Positions 1 through 9,888 of a stretch of DNA of 64,000 bases are shown here, piece by piece. Made by a program: the position numbers and the translations under genes. Source of the stretch: Siderastrea siderea. Its lineage: Eukaryota > Cnidaria > Anthozoa > Scleractinia > Rhizangiidae. The notes beneath the pieces were generated by a model that worked only from the letters and a program-made list of their open reading frames with translations, did no database searches and had not been told where the DNA came from. How positions within the stretch are numbered: position 1 is the stretch's first letter; each line of letters begins with the position of its first letter. The DNA is taken from assembly GCA_964030785.1 (NCBI GenBank), contig OZ034968.1, positions 69,037,399-69,101,398 on the forward strand, written 5' to 3'.

Positions 1-838
1 TTCACAATACGAATTGTTTCAAGCAAATTAAACTTAAAACTTGTATATGTGACCGAGTTATGTCGTAAGCATGCGACAAATTTGTATGGTCTTGTTCGGC
101 TGAAACAAGTTAAATAGGATGTATGGAGGAGATCATGTAGTAAGCAATGGCTTTGGTAATTTCAATCTCGGAACTGTCTGGGTTTCAAGCGCGTTTCTTA
201 GGCATAAGACAAGCATAACACTCGGGAACCCTAATCCCTGGAGCTGTTAAACGGATTCCAAATCATTTAACAGGGTCCCGTGTACGAGTTTGTCTCAAAG
301 GATGACAGTCTGCATATTTACAGAGTTGAATATAATGTCTTTTACAACACATTTCAATGTGTAACGTTGCTTAAGAAGGAACAAACACGAATTGAAAGGT
401 AATTTAAGTTCAAATACTATATTCTCACAACTGACTACTGAAATGCGTGGACAACCACGGGACGCGCTCCTGTTTTGAGATAACCCAGCGGCTGCTGTTC
501 TCATCTAGAAGCTTTAAACAGTAGCAACATGTTAGCTTTGAACTCTCCGGACAAAGTGAGCTCAATAAACAGTGCTTTCATATGATGCTGTTCAATTTGA
601 GTGGTTTTCTAATAGTTGCCATGGCAACCGGAAGAAAACGGACACTTGCACGTCAGATTTGCTTCTGATTGGTTAAAAAAATCCAGCCTTCTTGCTCTGA
701 CTGGTTAAAAGCGTCCAGCACGAGCTTCGGGACCAATCACAAGGAAAGTAAATGCCAAAGCAAACGCACACACATCCACTTGCCTACGCCAAACAACGGA
801 GAGTACAATATACCTGTATTTTAGATTTCCCGCTGGCC
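1..838. other. 3' flank of the minus-strand repeat-protein gene
   Basis: This stretch lies beyond the stop codon of the minus-strand gene and probably holds its 3' UTR and then intergenic DNA. I found no AATAAA or ATTAAA poly(A) signal on the minus strand here, so the transcript end is not fixed. Between about 655 and 745 two related segments with 'tgattggtta' and 'tgactggtta' look like a short degenerate duplication. No coding potential was convincing; the small open frames antisense to the gene are shadows. Confidence 0.5.
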
Positions 839-3088
839 TCACAAGCCCTTATCCTGAGCGTCATGGAGGTTCAAAATGTTCGTAATCGGCAGCAATTCTC
901 CTTTCTCATCTTTGTACTTTTCTTCGAATCTTCGTATGTCACTGCTGCACTCGTATTTGAAAATATCCACAATTTTATTCCAGCGTGAAATCTTGCTGCG
1001 CTGGCTTGCTTTTTGCGTCGGAGTCCATTGACATAGCGGCGGCATGTCGCCCAGACCGTTTTCCCACAAGTAGATAACATCTAGCGCGTTGACCTTCTTC
1101 GGAAGAATAAACTCCGAGCCCTTTTTTGGAGACGTTCCCTCGTCTTCTACGTCTGAGTCACTAGCAACTTCTTTATCTTGATCTTGCAATTGTTCGCTCT
1201 CATTTTGACTGTCGCCAAGCAGCTTAATACCACTGCCATCCCTTTGCACGATGCTTGATCCGTTCAGACTGAACGCAGAACCTTTAGGTAAGTACGACGG
1301 AGGTTCATTCTCTAGATCGTATTTGGACAGAATAGCGGATACCGGCAAGAGTTCGCCTTTCGAATTGCTAAACCTCTCCTCAAACTTTTCCCAGCTTCCA
1401 CCGCAATCCTTGCGAAAGATGTCCACAATTTTCTTCCACCGGAAAAGCTTGGTTTCGTGGCCGACTTTGTGAATTTTCTGCCATTTGCTGACTGGCGGAA
1501 ACAACTCGCAGCCTTCCTCCCACAGACGAACCACATCTTTGGCGGTCACTTTACGCGGGAGCTGGTATATCTCGGCTTCAGATCCTTCTCCTGTTTTCTG
1601 ACCGGGCTGTAAGTTGCCGGAGAAAGGACTGGACAGACTGGAGGGCGCCTCCCAGGCATCAAACATAGCAACGATTGTGGTGACCGGATACAACTCGCCG
1701 CGCTCGTCCGAGAATTTAGACTCAAACAAGCTCATGTCCCCTTTACAGTGGTACTTGTAGATGTCGTATATTTTGGACCAGCGCGAAAACTTGCTGCGTT
1801 GACCAGCTTTCTGCGCGGGCGTCCACCGATGTAGAGGCGGGAGATCTCCATACCCTGTCTCCCACAACCTAATGATGTCTTTGGCGGTCACTTTGCGAGG
1901 TAACATGTGACTGAACCCTTCCCCGGGGCTTTGACTCTCAACCTTAACGCTATCAACACCATTCAAAGGGGAAGCGCTAGAAGTGGGCGACTTTTCACCT
2001 ACTAAACTGACATCTTGGTCATCGCTTGCAATGTTCAAGCGGCTTCGAGCTTCGGGTATGTCAAAAACGGGCCCCGTCGTTGCGTTTTCCGCGTCGTACC
2101 TTGCGATAATCGACGAAATCGCCATGAGATGGCCGCGTTCGTTCGCGTACTTACGGTAGAAGGCATCCCAGTTCCTGTTGCAGTCCTTGTTGAAGATCTC
2201 CACGATTTTGCGCCATCTGAATATTTTAGTCTCTTGGCCAATTTTCTGCGCGCGTGACCACTGGGAGACCGGTGGAAATTCGTCACAGCCCTCTTCCCAG
2301 AGGCGAACGATATCATTGGGCGTTACTTTTCTCGGGAGGTAGTAACGCAGCTCAGTGGATGGTTGTGTCACGCTGCTGTCCGCTGTTTTAGATTCAGTGT
2401 GACCTTCAATGTCCTCAACATCTTCGGATTCTGAATCTAGAGATTTAAGAACTGTCTTGTTACCCTCTTCATCCGCCTCCTGGTGGCTGTTATCTCCGCT
2501 GGAAGTTGAACTTTCCTCGATTTCTGGTTTGCTTTTACCCAGAAAGGCTGGAGTTTGCTGCGTTTCATACAGCGACAAGATCGTTGTTACCGGCAGAACT
2601 TCCCCTCTGGCGTCGGAGAAGCTCTCCTCAAAGCTCTTCATGTCACCTTTATAGTCAGCCTTGAAGATTTCCACCAGTTTTTTCCAGCGAGAAATCTTGC
2701 TCTGTTGCTTGAGCTTTTGCGTAGGCGTCCAATCTTTCAGTGGTGGGAACTCATCACATCCGTTTTCCCAGAGATTGAGCACTTCTTTAGCCGACACCCT
2801 TCTTGGTAGCTCGTAGCTTTGTAGTCCTGACCTTAGCGGTTGTTGTACGCTGGAAAGCAAGGGCTTCCCGCTGACAAAGGGAACTTTGGGAGAATGGGTG
2901 GTTGGAGTAGCCCCAGAAGGCTCCGGTCTGGACGTGTTATCACTGGAGGTGTCCTGAGGGATGGTGGGTACTGGACGTTGTATGAAGGGTCCTCCACTGG
3001 CTAACAAATGGTTTTGCGCTTCAACAAGATCTGACAGCTTCTTGTAAGATTCCTCTAAGGCAAGATTGCGGTTTTGAAGGACCTTAAC
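839..3088 (-). CDS. Large last exon encoding the five tandem repeats
   Basis: One exon encodes residues 195-943. The repeats span roughly residues 287-369 (nt 2564-2812), 443-526 (2093-2344), 588-671 (1658-1909), 702-785 (1316-1567) and 854-937 (860-1111), separated by low-complexity Ser/Glu/Asp-rich linkers. Each begins near 'LPRKVTAKDIIRLWE', continues with PP and an invariant Trp about 8-10 residues later, then 'K...SK..RW.KI..I', and ends with a Gly-Glu/His-Leu, Pro-Val-Thr-like strand and a hydrophobic helix. Repeats 1, 3 and 5 share 'WTPxQK' and 'SRW'; repeats 2 and 4 share 'ETKxFRW' and 'VSxW', so the order is A-B-A-B-A. The stop is at 839-841. The first seven codons seen in simple ORF calls are not the start; the frame continues upstream to the acceptor at 3089-3090. 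Confidence 0.9.
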   Translation of the reverse strand, partial: VKVLQNRNLALEESYKKLSDLVEAQNHLLASGGPFIQRPVPTIPQDTSSDNTSRPEPSGATPTTHSPKVPFVSGKPLLSSVQQPLRSGLQSYELPRRVSAKEVLNLWENGCDEFPPLKDWTPTQKLKQQSKISRWKKLVEIFKADYKGDMKSFEESFSDARGEVLPVTTILSLYETQQTPAFLGKSKPEIEESSTSSGDNSHQEADEEGNKTVLKSLDSESEDVEDIEGHTESKTADSSVTQPSTELRYYLPRKVTPNDIVRLWEEGCDEFPPVSQWSRAQKIGQETKIFRWRKIVEIFNKDCNRNWDAFYRKYANERGHLMAISSIIARYDAENATTGPVFDIPEARSRLNIASDDQDVSLVGEKSPTSSASPLNGVDSVKVESQSPGEGFSHMLPRKVTAKDIIRLWETGYGDLPPLHRWTPAQKAGQRSKFSRWSKIYDIYKYHCKGDMSLFESKFSDERGELYPVTTIVAMFDAWEAPSSLSSPFSGNLQPGQKTGEGSEAEIYQLPRKVTAKDVVRLWEEGCELFPPVSKWQKIHKVGHETKLFRWKKIVDIFRKDCGGSWEKFEERFSNSKGELLPVSAILSKYDLENEPPSYLPKGSAFSLNGSSIVQRDGSGIKLLGDSQNESEQLQDQDKEVASDSDVEDEGTSPKKGSEFILPKKVNALDVIYLWENGLGDMPPLCQWTPTQKASQRSKISRWNKIVDIFKYECSSDIRRFEEKYKDEKGELLPITNILNLHDAQDKGL

Positions 3089-6000
3089 CTGGAAAGAGAT
3101 GGTAGGATAATTACTTTAGTTTATGCAAATTAAGATGCAATATTTAACAATTATTCACCGGAGTGGAGGTGAATAGTGGTGGATATTTACCGAGCCGCGA
3201 AGGGGCCAGGTAAATATCCACCACTATTCACCGACACTGAGGTGAATAATTGTTTAAGTATATACCACACAAGCTGAATAACTAGCAGACCAAAAATTAC
3301 TTTATTTTTGACAATATACAAATGGTCGGAAATTTAAAATCTCGCGCGCCGCGCGATGCACATTCGCGCTCACAAAGAACTAAGAATATGGTTGGAAAGA
3401 TTAAATAACTTACTATTAAATACTGTCAAACCAAAGTTTGGTGCCAATTTTGTGTTTTTGGGTACAACCTCCTCGTTTATTAAAATAATTTCCTCTTCGG
3501 AAACCGAAGCGAAACGGGAAGCCATTTTGTTTCTCTTCGACTGCTCGGAGGTGAATAGTACTTTGCTAATCACCTCCGAGTTAACCAATCAGAACGCACG
3601 AAATGCACTGTTCACTTGTGTGGTACATACTAATTCACATTATCATTTACCAAAGTGGATAGTCAAAAGTGGTGGATATTCGCGGAGTGGCGAGGTAAAT
3701 ATCTACCACTTTTCACTGACACTGAGGTGGACAATATTATTGTTTTAGTATATATCAAACAAGTGGATAGCCAGCCCCCCCATAAAAGATATGTTTTCAG
3801 GAGGTTTTCAGGACTGGGTGGGGCAAGTGGCCACAAGGCATCCTGGGGGACTAGGGGTTGTTCCTATTCAGCCTGACTCTCCCTTATCATCAAAGGAACA
3901 AGGTTGAAACGTTACAACCAACCCCTAGCATAGGGAAAAGCCTTTGTTTACTTTGAGAAAGTCAGCCCCAACACCATGACAAGGTTATAACAAGCCCGGG
4001 AAAATGGCTTTAAGTAAACTCGTTTTTCCTGACACAGCGAAAACCTCAACTATGACTTACATACTTTCAAGTTGTAAAAAATGAATAATAAGGCTTGAAA
4101 GGTATTTTACTTGTTGTTCCAAGTCTTCAAGTTTCTTCTGAAACTGCAAGGTGATCTGCTCAGCAGACAATGACTGAGGAGGTGGCACTTCCTTAGTTGG
4201 GATTAAACCCAGAGCCACTTGTGGCATTGGTACACAGTTGTCGGCAGCCACTTGGACATCGTTCAGGGGATCTGAAATGTAAGACGAAATCCATCAAAAG
4301 CATGTTATGTTCCCTCATGGACATTTGAGGGGACTAAAGTGTTCTTGATTTGTCACCCTTCAATCAAACAAGCCACGCAGCATGCATGACGAGAACTGCT
4401 ATGAAGTTCTAAAGGTCCATGGGATGAAAAGACAGATAAACCAGACAGATAAACCTTGTCACAATAGACAACAGTTGATATAAGAAAAAGTGTGGGGCTG
4501 TCTGTAGTATATTTTAGGAAAATGCATAGATCAGGAGAGTAGAAGCAGGGTTTGACTGTATGTGTAGTATGTTGGAAACTGGACTGTTCTCTTTTGTAGT
4601 CAGGATGCAGGGAAAGTACCAAAATCTATGCCAGCAAGATCAAAATTAGAAAATACTCATAAATCCAGACAACTACAGTAACACCAGACCAAAGCACAGC
4701 CGAGATAAGGGATCTTAGCCGTGCAAGATGACGGGAAGTGGAATTGATAACTGAAAAAAACTCCAACTTTAACCTTTAAGTCCCAGTTTAAACAGACAAA
4801 TTCTCCTTACTGACCTCCATACATTTTTTAATAGTACTTTTTGGGAGAATTTGTTAAAAGATCAAACCAATTTCCCTTTGGTGATCATTTTATTCATTCT
4901 CAAAACCTGTTCTTTTGATTTTGTATTAATATTGTGAGATGAAATTTGATGTTGGCCACTCTTGGGACTTAAAGGGTTAAGAAATGTGGTCAGCTTCATT
5001 TTGTCCACGAATGTTCAACTTGTTCAATGGAGAAAAAAAACACCGGGCAATTTACCATGGTATTCGAAATGATTACTGGTCCCCTGGTAAACTGCTTGGT
5101 GTTTTCTTTTGCCAATTACTGAACAATATTACTGTTAAACAAGCCACAAATGTTCACCAACTAACATTTGCTCAGTAGCAAACCACTTTTAGACAAGTAT
5201 CGCTCACTTTAAATTATCTACCTTCTAAGGCCTGTGTTACGTCACTAGTGGGTGGATCCTCTATTGTCAACTGTTGATAAACTGGTTGTGTTTGCTCATG
5301 AACGAGAATGTCTCCTTCCTGTGGAGTGGCTGTAAGCTGGAAGGGGTTGTCTCCTGGCAGATCAGTGAATATTTGAACTCCCATGGTGTTAATATCTGGC
5401 TTGATCTCATCACTAATGAATTTGACATCTGGCTCCAAGTCATCCTTTGGAATTTTTCTAGATGCTTCATGGTCATCTTGTTCAGGTTTTCTAAAAAAAT
5501 ATTAATTATGAAGTGTTGTATAGGTGATTACCTCAAAGGCTATCCAAGAATGTACTTCCTCACTGGCACATAAATGTTTACTCTTTTTTGGAGGGGGGAG
5601 GGGGTGCTAAATGTAGTTTAGGTGAGGTTAAACTCAAGACGCTGCTGGCCAGCGGTCTCCTTCTCTCATGCGGGGTGGTCCGGGGGCTTTTATAGGGCCT
5701 GAGTAAATTTATGGCCATCCCACTGGGGTCATGTCATTTCACTCACGTTGTGCTTTGTTTCCTGCTTTTTTGCTCCCGTCCCTCCCCTCCCTCTAGGTAA
5801 GTATTGGTAAGTATTTAATTAAAAAATTAAAGTATTTAATGTTTCCATGGAGAAATTCCTGTGACGGTGCCTGATGGCTGCCGCTCACAGGGTTGTCATG
5901 GTTTTCTTCTGCGCTCGCTTGCGGCTTCCACTGAGTTTTCAGGCACCTACCCCACACTCATCCATTGGTGATGAGTCTAATCAAACAACAAGAAAGCCTA

Positions 6001-9000
6001 ATAGGCATTTTAGCCAGCTGTTTTGACCCTTCCCACCCTCAGATGAACAAATGTTAGCGTGACATGTGATGTCGCTCAACAAACGAGTGAGTGTGACGAA
6101 AAGTGTGACTGTGTGCCACAATATTTTGACTATAGCATCACTGGATGAGGTAATGTTTTAAGTCTGATGACTTAACTCTGTTCTAAACCTCTATTTTTAT
6201 TGGTCCCTGATAACCTGTACCTCTATTGTTTTCATGGTCAGGGCTATTGTTTACGTCCATTATCTATTGTTTCAGCAACCAGTCACAGCACTTGTCGCAG
6301 ATCGCCCCCTTGTTTTGAAAATCAGTCTAAAGAATCCAGGCAGTGGTCCTCCTTACTTTCCAACAAGTTACTTTGAGTCCCAGAGCTTTTTTTGTGCACA
6401 AAAAGCATTTTACCAAAGGCTAATCAAAGTGTAGCAATGTATAGATAAAAGACACTGATCCAGCAGGAAGGGGGGGGGGGGGGCTACTCAATAAACTTTA
6501 TACAGGGACATTCTGCCCTGAGGCTCAAACCCTGCCCCTTTAATATACTATAGATCTTTATACTGTAGATCTTCTACAGTAGTGTGCAAATGGCTACATG
6601 TATCTTCAACATCACAGCCATAAGAGTGTACTAAGTCAAATTTTCGTACCTTTTAAAACTTCCGTGCTCAGTCGCAACAATCAAAAAGTCACTTTCATCC
6701 TACAAACCAATGTTACAGATACAGGTCAGCTTCTGCTATATTCCTAAAAATGATTATGATCAGTTGATCACAATTACAGTCCATGGCATTGCCAGGCTGA
6801 ACTCAGTAAACTAGAGATTGAAATGAAGTTCTTTAAGATGGAAATTTGATTTCACAGCTTATATGGCAAATATGTCATGCTAGCCCACATATAAGGCACT
6901 AATAACATTACAATCCTATATGAATATATACACCAACTGATTAATGCACCTACCTCCACTAGCACACACTTTCCTTCACTTGTACTCACTTTCCTTCATT
7001 TGTACTCACTTTCCTTCATTTCTACTCACTTCCCTTCACTTGTACTTACTTACCTTCACATTAGTGCCTTATATGTGGGCTAGCATGACGTTCTTGCCGT
7101 ATATGTGGGCTACCATGATGTTCTGGCTGTTTATACAGTGCAGCGCATTCAAAGGACAAAACAAGCCTTGCCCCAAAACTTTCAACACCTGCTTGCATTT
7201 TCTCTGCCTACTGCCACAGTTGTGGGTCTTTAGAAGTTCAGCTCAATGGTGTCAAAACGTCAAGTCTGTGCACTATGATTAGTGGTTTTTAACACACTTA
7301 GACAGTTCCAGTTTTTCATGGTTTGTTTGTGCATGTAACTATGATTGACAGCAGGAAAAAAAACACAATCACCAGTTGGGTTTTGAAGTTCAGAGTTTGT
7401 GTGTTACTTGAATGTATCATTGAAAAGTGACGTAATTCATCTCTCCACAAGGCCTGAGATCACAGGTACCCCAAGCTTGTAAGATGAGTGCCAGTGTTAC
7501 CCAACTGTCAACAGAACAGGTAAATTCTAGGAGCTAAAAATATGAATGGGTCTTGAATAAACATTGCTTACCTTGTCTTTGTTTTTAGGCAAATTTTAGA
7601 GCATTTCCAGTGAGTTATAGTTCCACTGTTTGCTCTCTATATATTATATCCTTTACCAAAACCCATTCATATTTTTAGCTCCTAGAATTTACCCGTCCTG
7701 CACACAAATCCTTATATTTCAACCGTTGCGTAACACTGATGCTCATCTTACGAACTTGGGGTACATGTACCTGTGCTGAGATTTGTGGGAAACTGGAAAG
7801 ATTCCTGACGTGTACATAACCTCCTAATGTAATTAAGTCACTAGCATGGTAAATATAAAAGATTCGTAATAGGAAACACAGAAGCAGCCCTCTCATAAAA
7901 AATTGTAATTGATGGAAAACCTCTTGAATTCACAGTAAAAGGATTCTGTCAAATATGGTTTTGCTTCTTAGATTAGTCAGACCCGCCCATTATTGTTACA
8001 CCGTTTTCTTGCTTTACAGTTCATCTTTGCCTATAATTTCATCACATTAAGGAATACTAAAGCATTCAAGTATTCAATTTACTGTAGAACAGGGATTTAT
8101 AAGAACAAGAATGACATTTTTGACAAAAAATATGTTTACTCTAAGAAGCAGTGTTTATTGAAAATATTGGTACAAAAGGGTGAGAATTCGTAGTAGTTGT
8201 GCTGGAAAATAGAAAATGATTAAAACTGAGTAATCAATGAGTAATCACTATAACATCAATGACCAATCAATGACATTGATGAGTAATCAATAGGCCACAA
8301 AAGTTTTGTCTTCGATAAGTCTTCAAGTATTCATTGATTATCAACAATAATCAATGACTAATCGGTTGATTACAGAGTTGTCATTGATTACTCAATGATG
8401 TGATTGATCATTAATTTGTTACATCTGGTTGGGAGTATACCTGGCCTGACCAATCGATGAAATCAATAATCGATAACAATTGAAGACAATCAATAACAAT
8501 TAATCAATTGTTATTGCAAATCGATGACCAATCGATGGCCAAAAAAATCTGTTTTTTTTTTTTGCCATTGATTGTTATCACTAATTGTCATCTATTGTCA
8601 TCAAATGTCATTGATTATCAACGATTTCCATATTTTTTGGGAGGTCAAAAAGAAAATGCTTTTACAGAAGAAATACAGTGGAATAAAATTACATAACAGT
8701 TGTTTGAATTGAAGGGTACGTATCTAGGCCGGCCAAAGAAATTACAAACGCAATTGCGGTCGATGGTGATCGATGGCAATTAGAGGACTCGAGCTATTGG
8801 TCATCGATTAGCCGATAGCAATTGACAACAATTAACTAATTGCTATTGATTGTTATTGATTGATTGGTTTTCTGATGATTGATTGCCATCGATTGGCCAG
8901 GCTGGAGAGTATAACTGCAACAGTGGCCCTGTATATTTTAAGCAGGCCCACAATGTGAGCCTTAAGATGTTTAATGCTCCAGGAATAGCAAACAAACAGA

Positions 9001-9603
9001 CAGCTACAATGTCACGCAATAAACAGGAAAGTGTGACACAAAAGAGACCACTCAGAAAAAGATTTAGCGAATATAAGCTTCAGATTGTGATGATCTTATA
9101 TATTTTCATAACTAAACCGCTGCAAATCACTGCAAGTTACTCGCCGAATTGCTCATATAGCAATTTGTAGCTGTAAACAGCTCTGTTAAAAGCTCATAAG
9201 CGTACGCATGTAGAAAGAATAAAACTCCTCAAAAATTATAACATCTATAACTAAGCATCGTTGCGATTCAACATGGAGGCAAAAATTAAGCTCAAAGAAA
9301 CTGAAGAAGCGAGCGAAGGAACGTGAATGATCATCACTTACCAATCCTGATTCAGAAATGTCTTCTGTGGCATCTGTAATCTTGGAAATTATTGAGTGAA
9401 GATTATCTTCTCTTCTTGAAAAAGAAAAACGCGAATTAGAACGAAATGAAACTTATTCTTTAGCTTTCGATCAATCATGAATGCACAATAACGAGAAAGA
9501 AATGCCGCCAATTCGAACGAATCATCGCCCGCAAAAACGATTGATCAGTTCTCTGCTTGATGCAAGCTACTCACTCTGAACGAGCATCCTGGGAAGTTTC
9601 CAT
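839..9603 (-). CDS. Uncharacterised 943-residue coiled-coil protein with five 83-residue repeats (6 coding exons)
   Basis: Coding exons on the minus strand: 9575-9603, 9342-9414, 6650-6699, 5222-5490, 4111-4271 and 839-3088. All introns are GT-AG, phases agree, and the total is 2,832 nt (943 residues plus stop). The start at 9603 has a good context (A at -3, G at +4); an in-frame ATG at 9651 would add 16 residues and cannot be excluded. The first 140 or so residues are acidic, Ser/Thr/Asp/Glu-rich and probably disordered. Residues about 176-221 form a heptad-rich coiled coil that only appears once exons 5 and 6 are joined, which supports the splice. Five Trp/Lys-rich repeats follow. I do not recognise the family. 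The repeats resemble faintly the GCR1_C-type DNA-binding fold of fungal activators and Cryptons, so a DNA- or chromatin-binding role is only a guess. It shares its promoter region with huntingtin. Confidence 0.85.
3148..3252. repeat. Nested inverted repeat (MITE-like) in intron 5 of the repeat-protein gene
   Basis: An outer 12-bp inverted repeat (3148-3159 with 3241-3252, CAATTATTCACC) encloses a perfect 24-bp inverted repeat (3168-3191 with 3209-3232, starting GGTGAATAGTGG). A diverged relative lies at about 3640-3765 and another at 53880-53985 in an HTT intron, so this is a dispersed family. The DNA between 3253 and 3640 may belong to the same composite insertion. Confidence 0.75.
3640..3765. 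repeat. Diverged second copy of the 3148-3252 inverted repeat
   Basis: 'aaagtggtggatatt' and 'aaatatctaccactttt' form the imperfect hairpin, followed by 'actgacactgaggtgga' as in the first copy. It is inserted in the same intron as the first copy. Confidence 0.65.
4766..4979. repeat. Inverted-repeat element with TTAA-like ends (intron 4)
   Basis: The left end 'taacctttaagtccca' is the inverted counterpart of the right end 'tgggacttaaagggtta'. The same end type is seen at 15899-16065 and at 55872 onward. The TTAA at the outer edge suggests a piggyBac- or Kolobok-type target, by inference only. Confidence 0.6.
5491..6649. other. Intron 3 of the repeat-protein gene
   Basis: It contains an imperfect fold-back bounded by 'ggtgcctgatgg' (near 5870) and 'ttcaggcacct' (near 5938), and a poly(G) run at about 6471-6482. 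I see nothing coding in it. Confidence 0.5.
6874..7089. repeat. Perfect 30-bp inverted repeat enclosing a 20-bp minisatellite
   Basis: Arms 6874-6903 and 7060-7089 are exact reverse complements (core 'gctagcccacatataagg'). Between them about five copies of a 20-bp unit built on 'cactttccttcacttgtact' run from about 6965 to 7058. A further partial copy of the arm ('gtatatgtgggcta') follows at about 7099. A short open frame across it is a repeat shadow. Confidence 0.8.
7461..7775. repeat. Long fold-back element with a perfect 33-bp inner stem
   Basis: The inner arms 7519-7551 and 7661-7693 are exact reverse complements (contain 'ctaggagctaaaaatatg'). Pairing continues outward imperfectly to 'cacaggta' at 7461 and its complement near 7775, with 'gatgagtgccagtgtta' matched by 'aacactgatgctcatc'. 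It lies in intron 2 of the minus-strand gene. Confidence 0.75.
8215..8900. repeat. Degenerate ATCAAT/ATTGAT-rich repeat tract
   Basis: Dozens of variants of ATCAATGA, CAATCGATGG and their complements (TCATTGAT, CCATCGATTG) occur on both strands, interrupted by unrelated DNA at about 8640-8760. Unit length is irregular (about 8-20 bp). It is not a clean tandem satellite and codes for nothing. Confidence 0.7.
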
Positions 9604-9767
9604 TTTCTCGTTTTTTGGCGAAAGAAGAAGGAAAGGAAACCCCGCATGCATGCAAGTTTGAAATGTGAGAATGAAAGAAATCAAAAGAAAGGGCGTTGTG
9701 TGAGTCCTCTCATTCGAGAGCTGGGGCGAGGTCACCTGCTACTTGAAAGCGAGGCTAAGAGGAAATC

Positions 9768-9789
9768 AAGATGGCGGACAAGATGGCGG
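9768..9789 (+). promoter_or_regulatory. Two tandem AAGATGGCGG motifs (YY1 / TISU type)
   Basis: AAGATGGCGG occurs at 9768-9777 and again at 9780-9789, 12 bp apart. This matches the core of the YY1 site, which near transcription starts also acts as the TISU element (initiation on very short leaders). Both ATGs are in one frame and open the short upstream ORF at 9771. Confidence 0.7.
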
Positions 9790-9821
9790 TTATTGTGGGG
9801 AGGGAAGTCGATGACACTTGA
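9771..9821 (+). promoter_or_regulatory. Upstream ORF of HTT (16 codons)
   Basis: ATG at 9771 (A at -3, G at +4) opens a 16-codon frame, MADKMAVIVGREVDDT, ending with TGA at 9819-9821, 44 nt before the HTT ATG. It matters only if transcription starts upstream of it. Confidence 0.5.
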
Positions 9822-9888
9822 AAGCAGATTTGAGAGTTTTGCAATATCCAGAGACGCTGTGAAAGATGTCTTTAGCAGCTGCAGATAA
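9811..9888 (+). promoter_or_regulatory. Upstream ORF overlapping the HTT start codon
   Basis: ATG at 9811 (weak context) opens a 25-codon frame that ends with TAA at 9886-9888, beyond the HTT ATG at 9866 and in another frame. If included in the leader it would compete with HTT initiation. Confidence 0.45.

Larger units (their letters stand above)
9604..9865. promoter_or_regulatory. Compact bidirectional promoter between the repeat-protein gene and HTT
   Basis: The two start codons lie 262 bp apart in head-to-head orientation. The interval is more GC-rich than its surroundings and holds two ATGGCGG motifs, with no clear TATA box in the right place. Transcription start sites cannot be read from sequence, so the exact 5' UTRs are unknown. 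Head-to-head spacing this short usually means a shared promoter; that is inference. Confidence 0.7.

Noticed and set aside
871..2809. Several open frames of 69-93 codons on both strands over the five-repeat exon
   Set aside because: They overlap the long minus-strand frame and arise because the repeated DNA repeats its other frames too; no independent support.
6944..7282. 112-codon plus-strand frame rich in Leu, His and Phe
   Set aside because: It is the translation of the 20-bp minisatellite and the inverted repeat arm.
9646..9888. 80-codon frame across the promoter as a separate small protein
   Set aside because: It is the frame containing the overlapping uORF at 9811; its upstream part has no good start and lies in the promoter.
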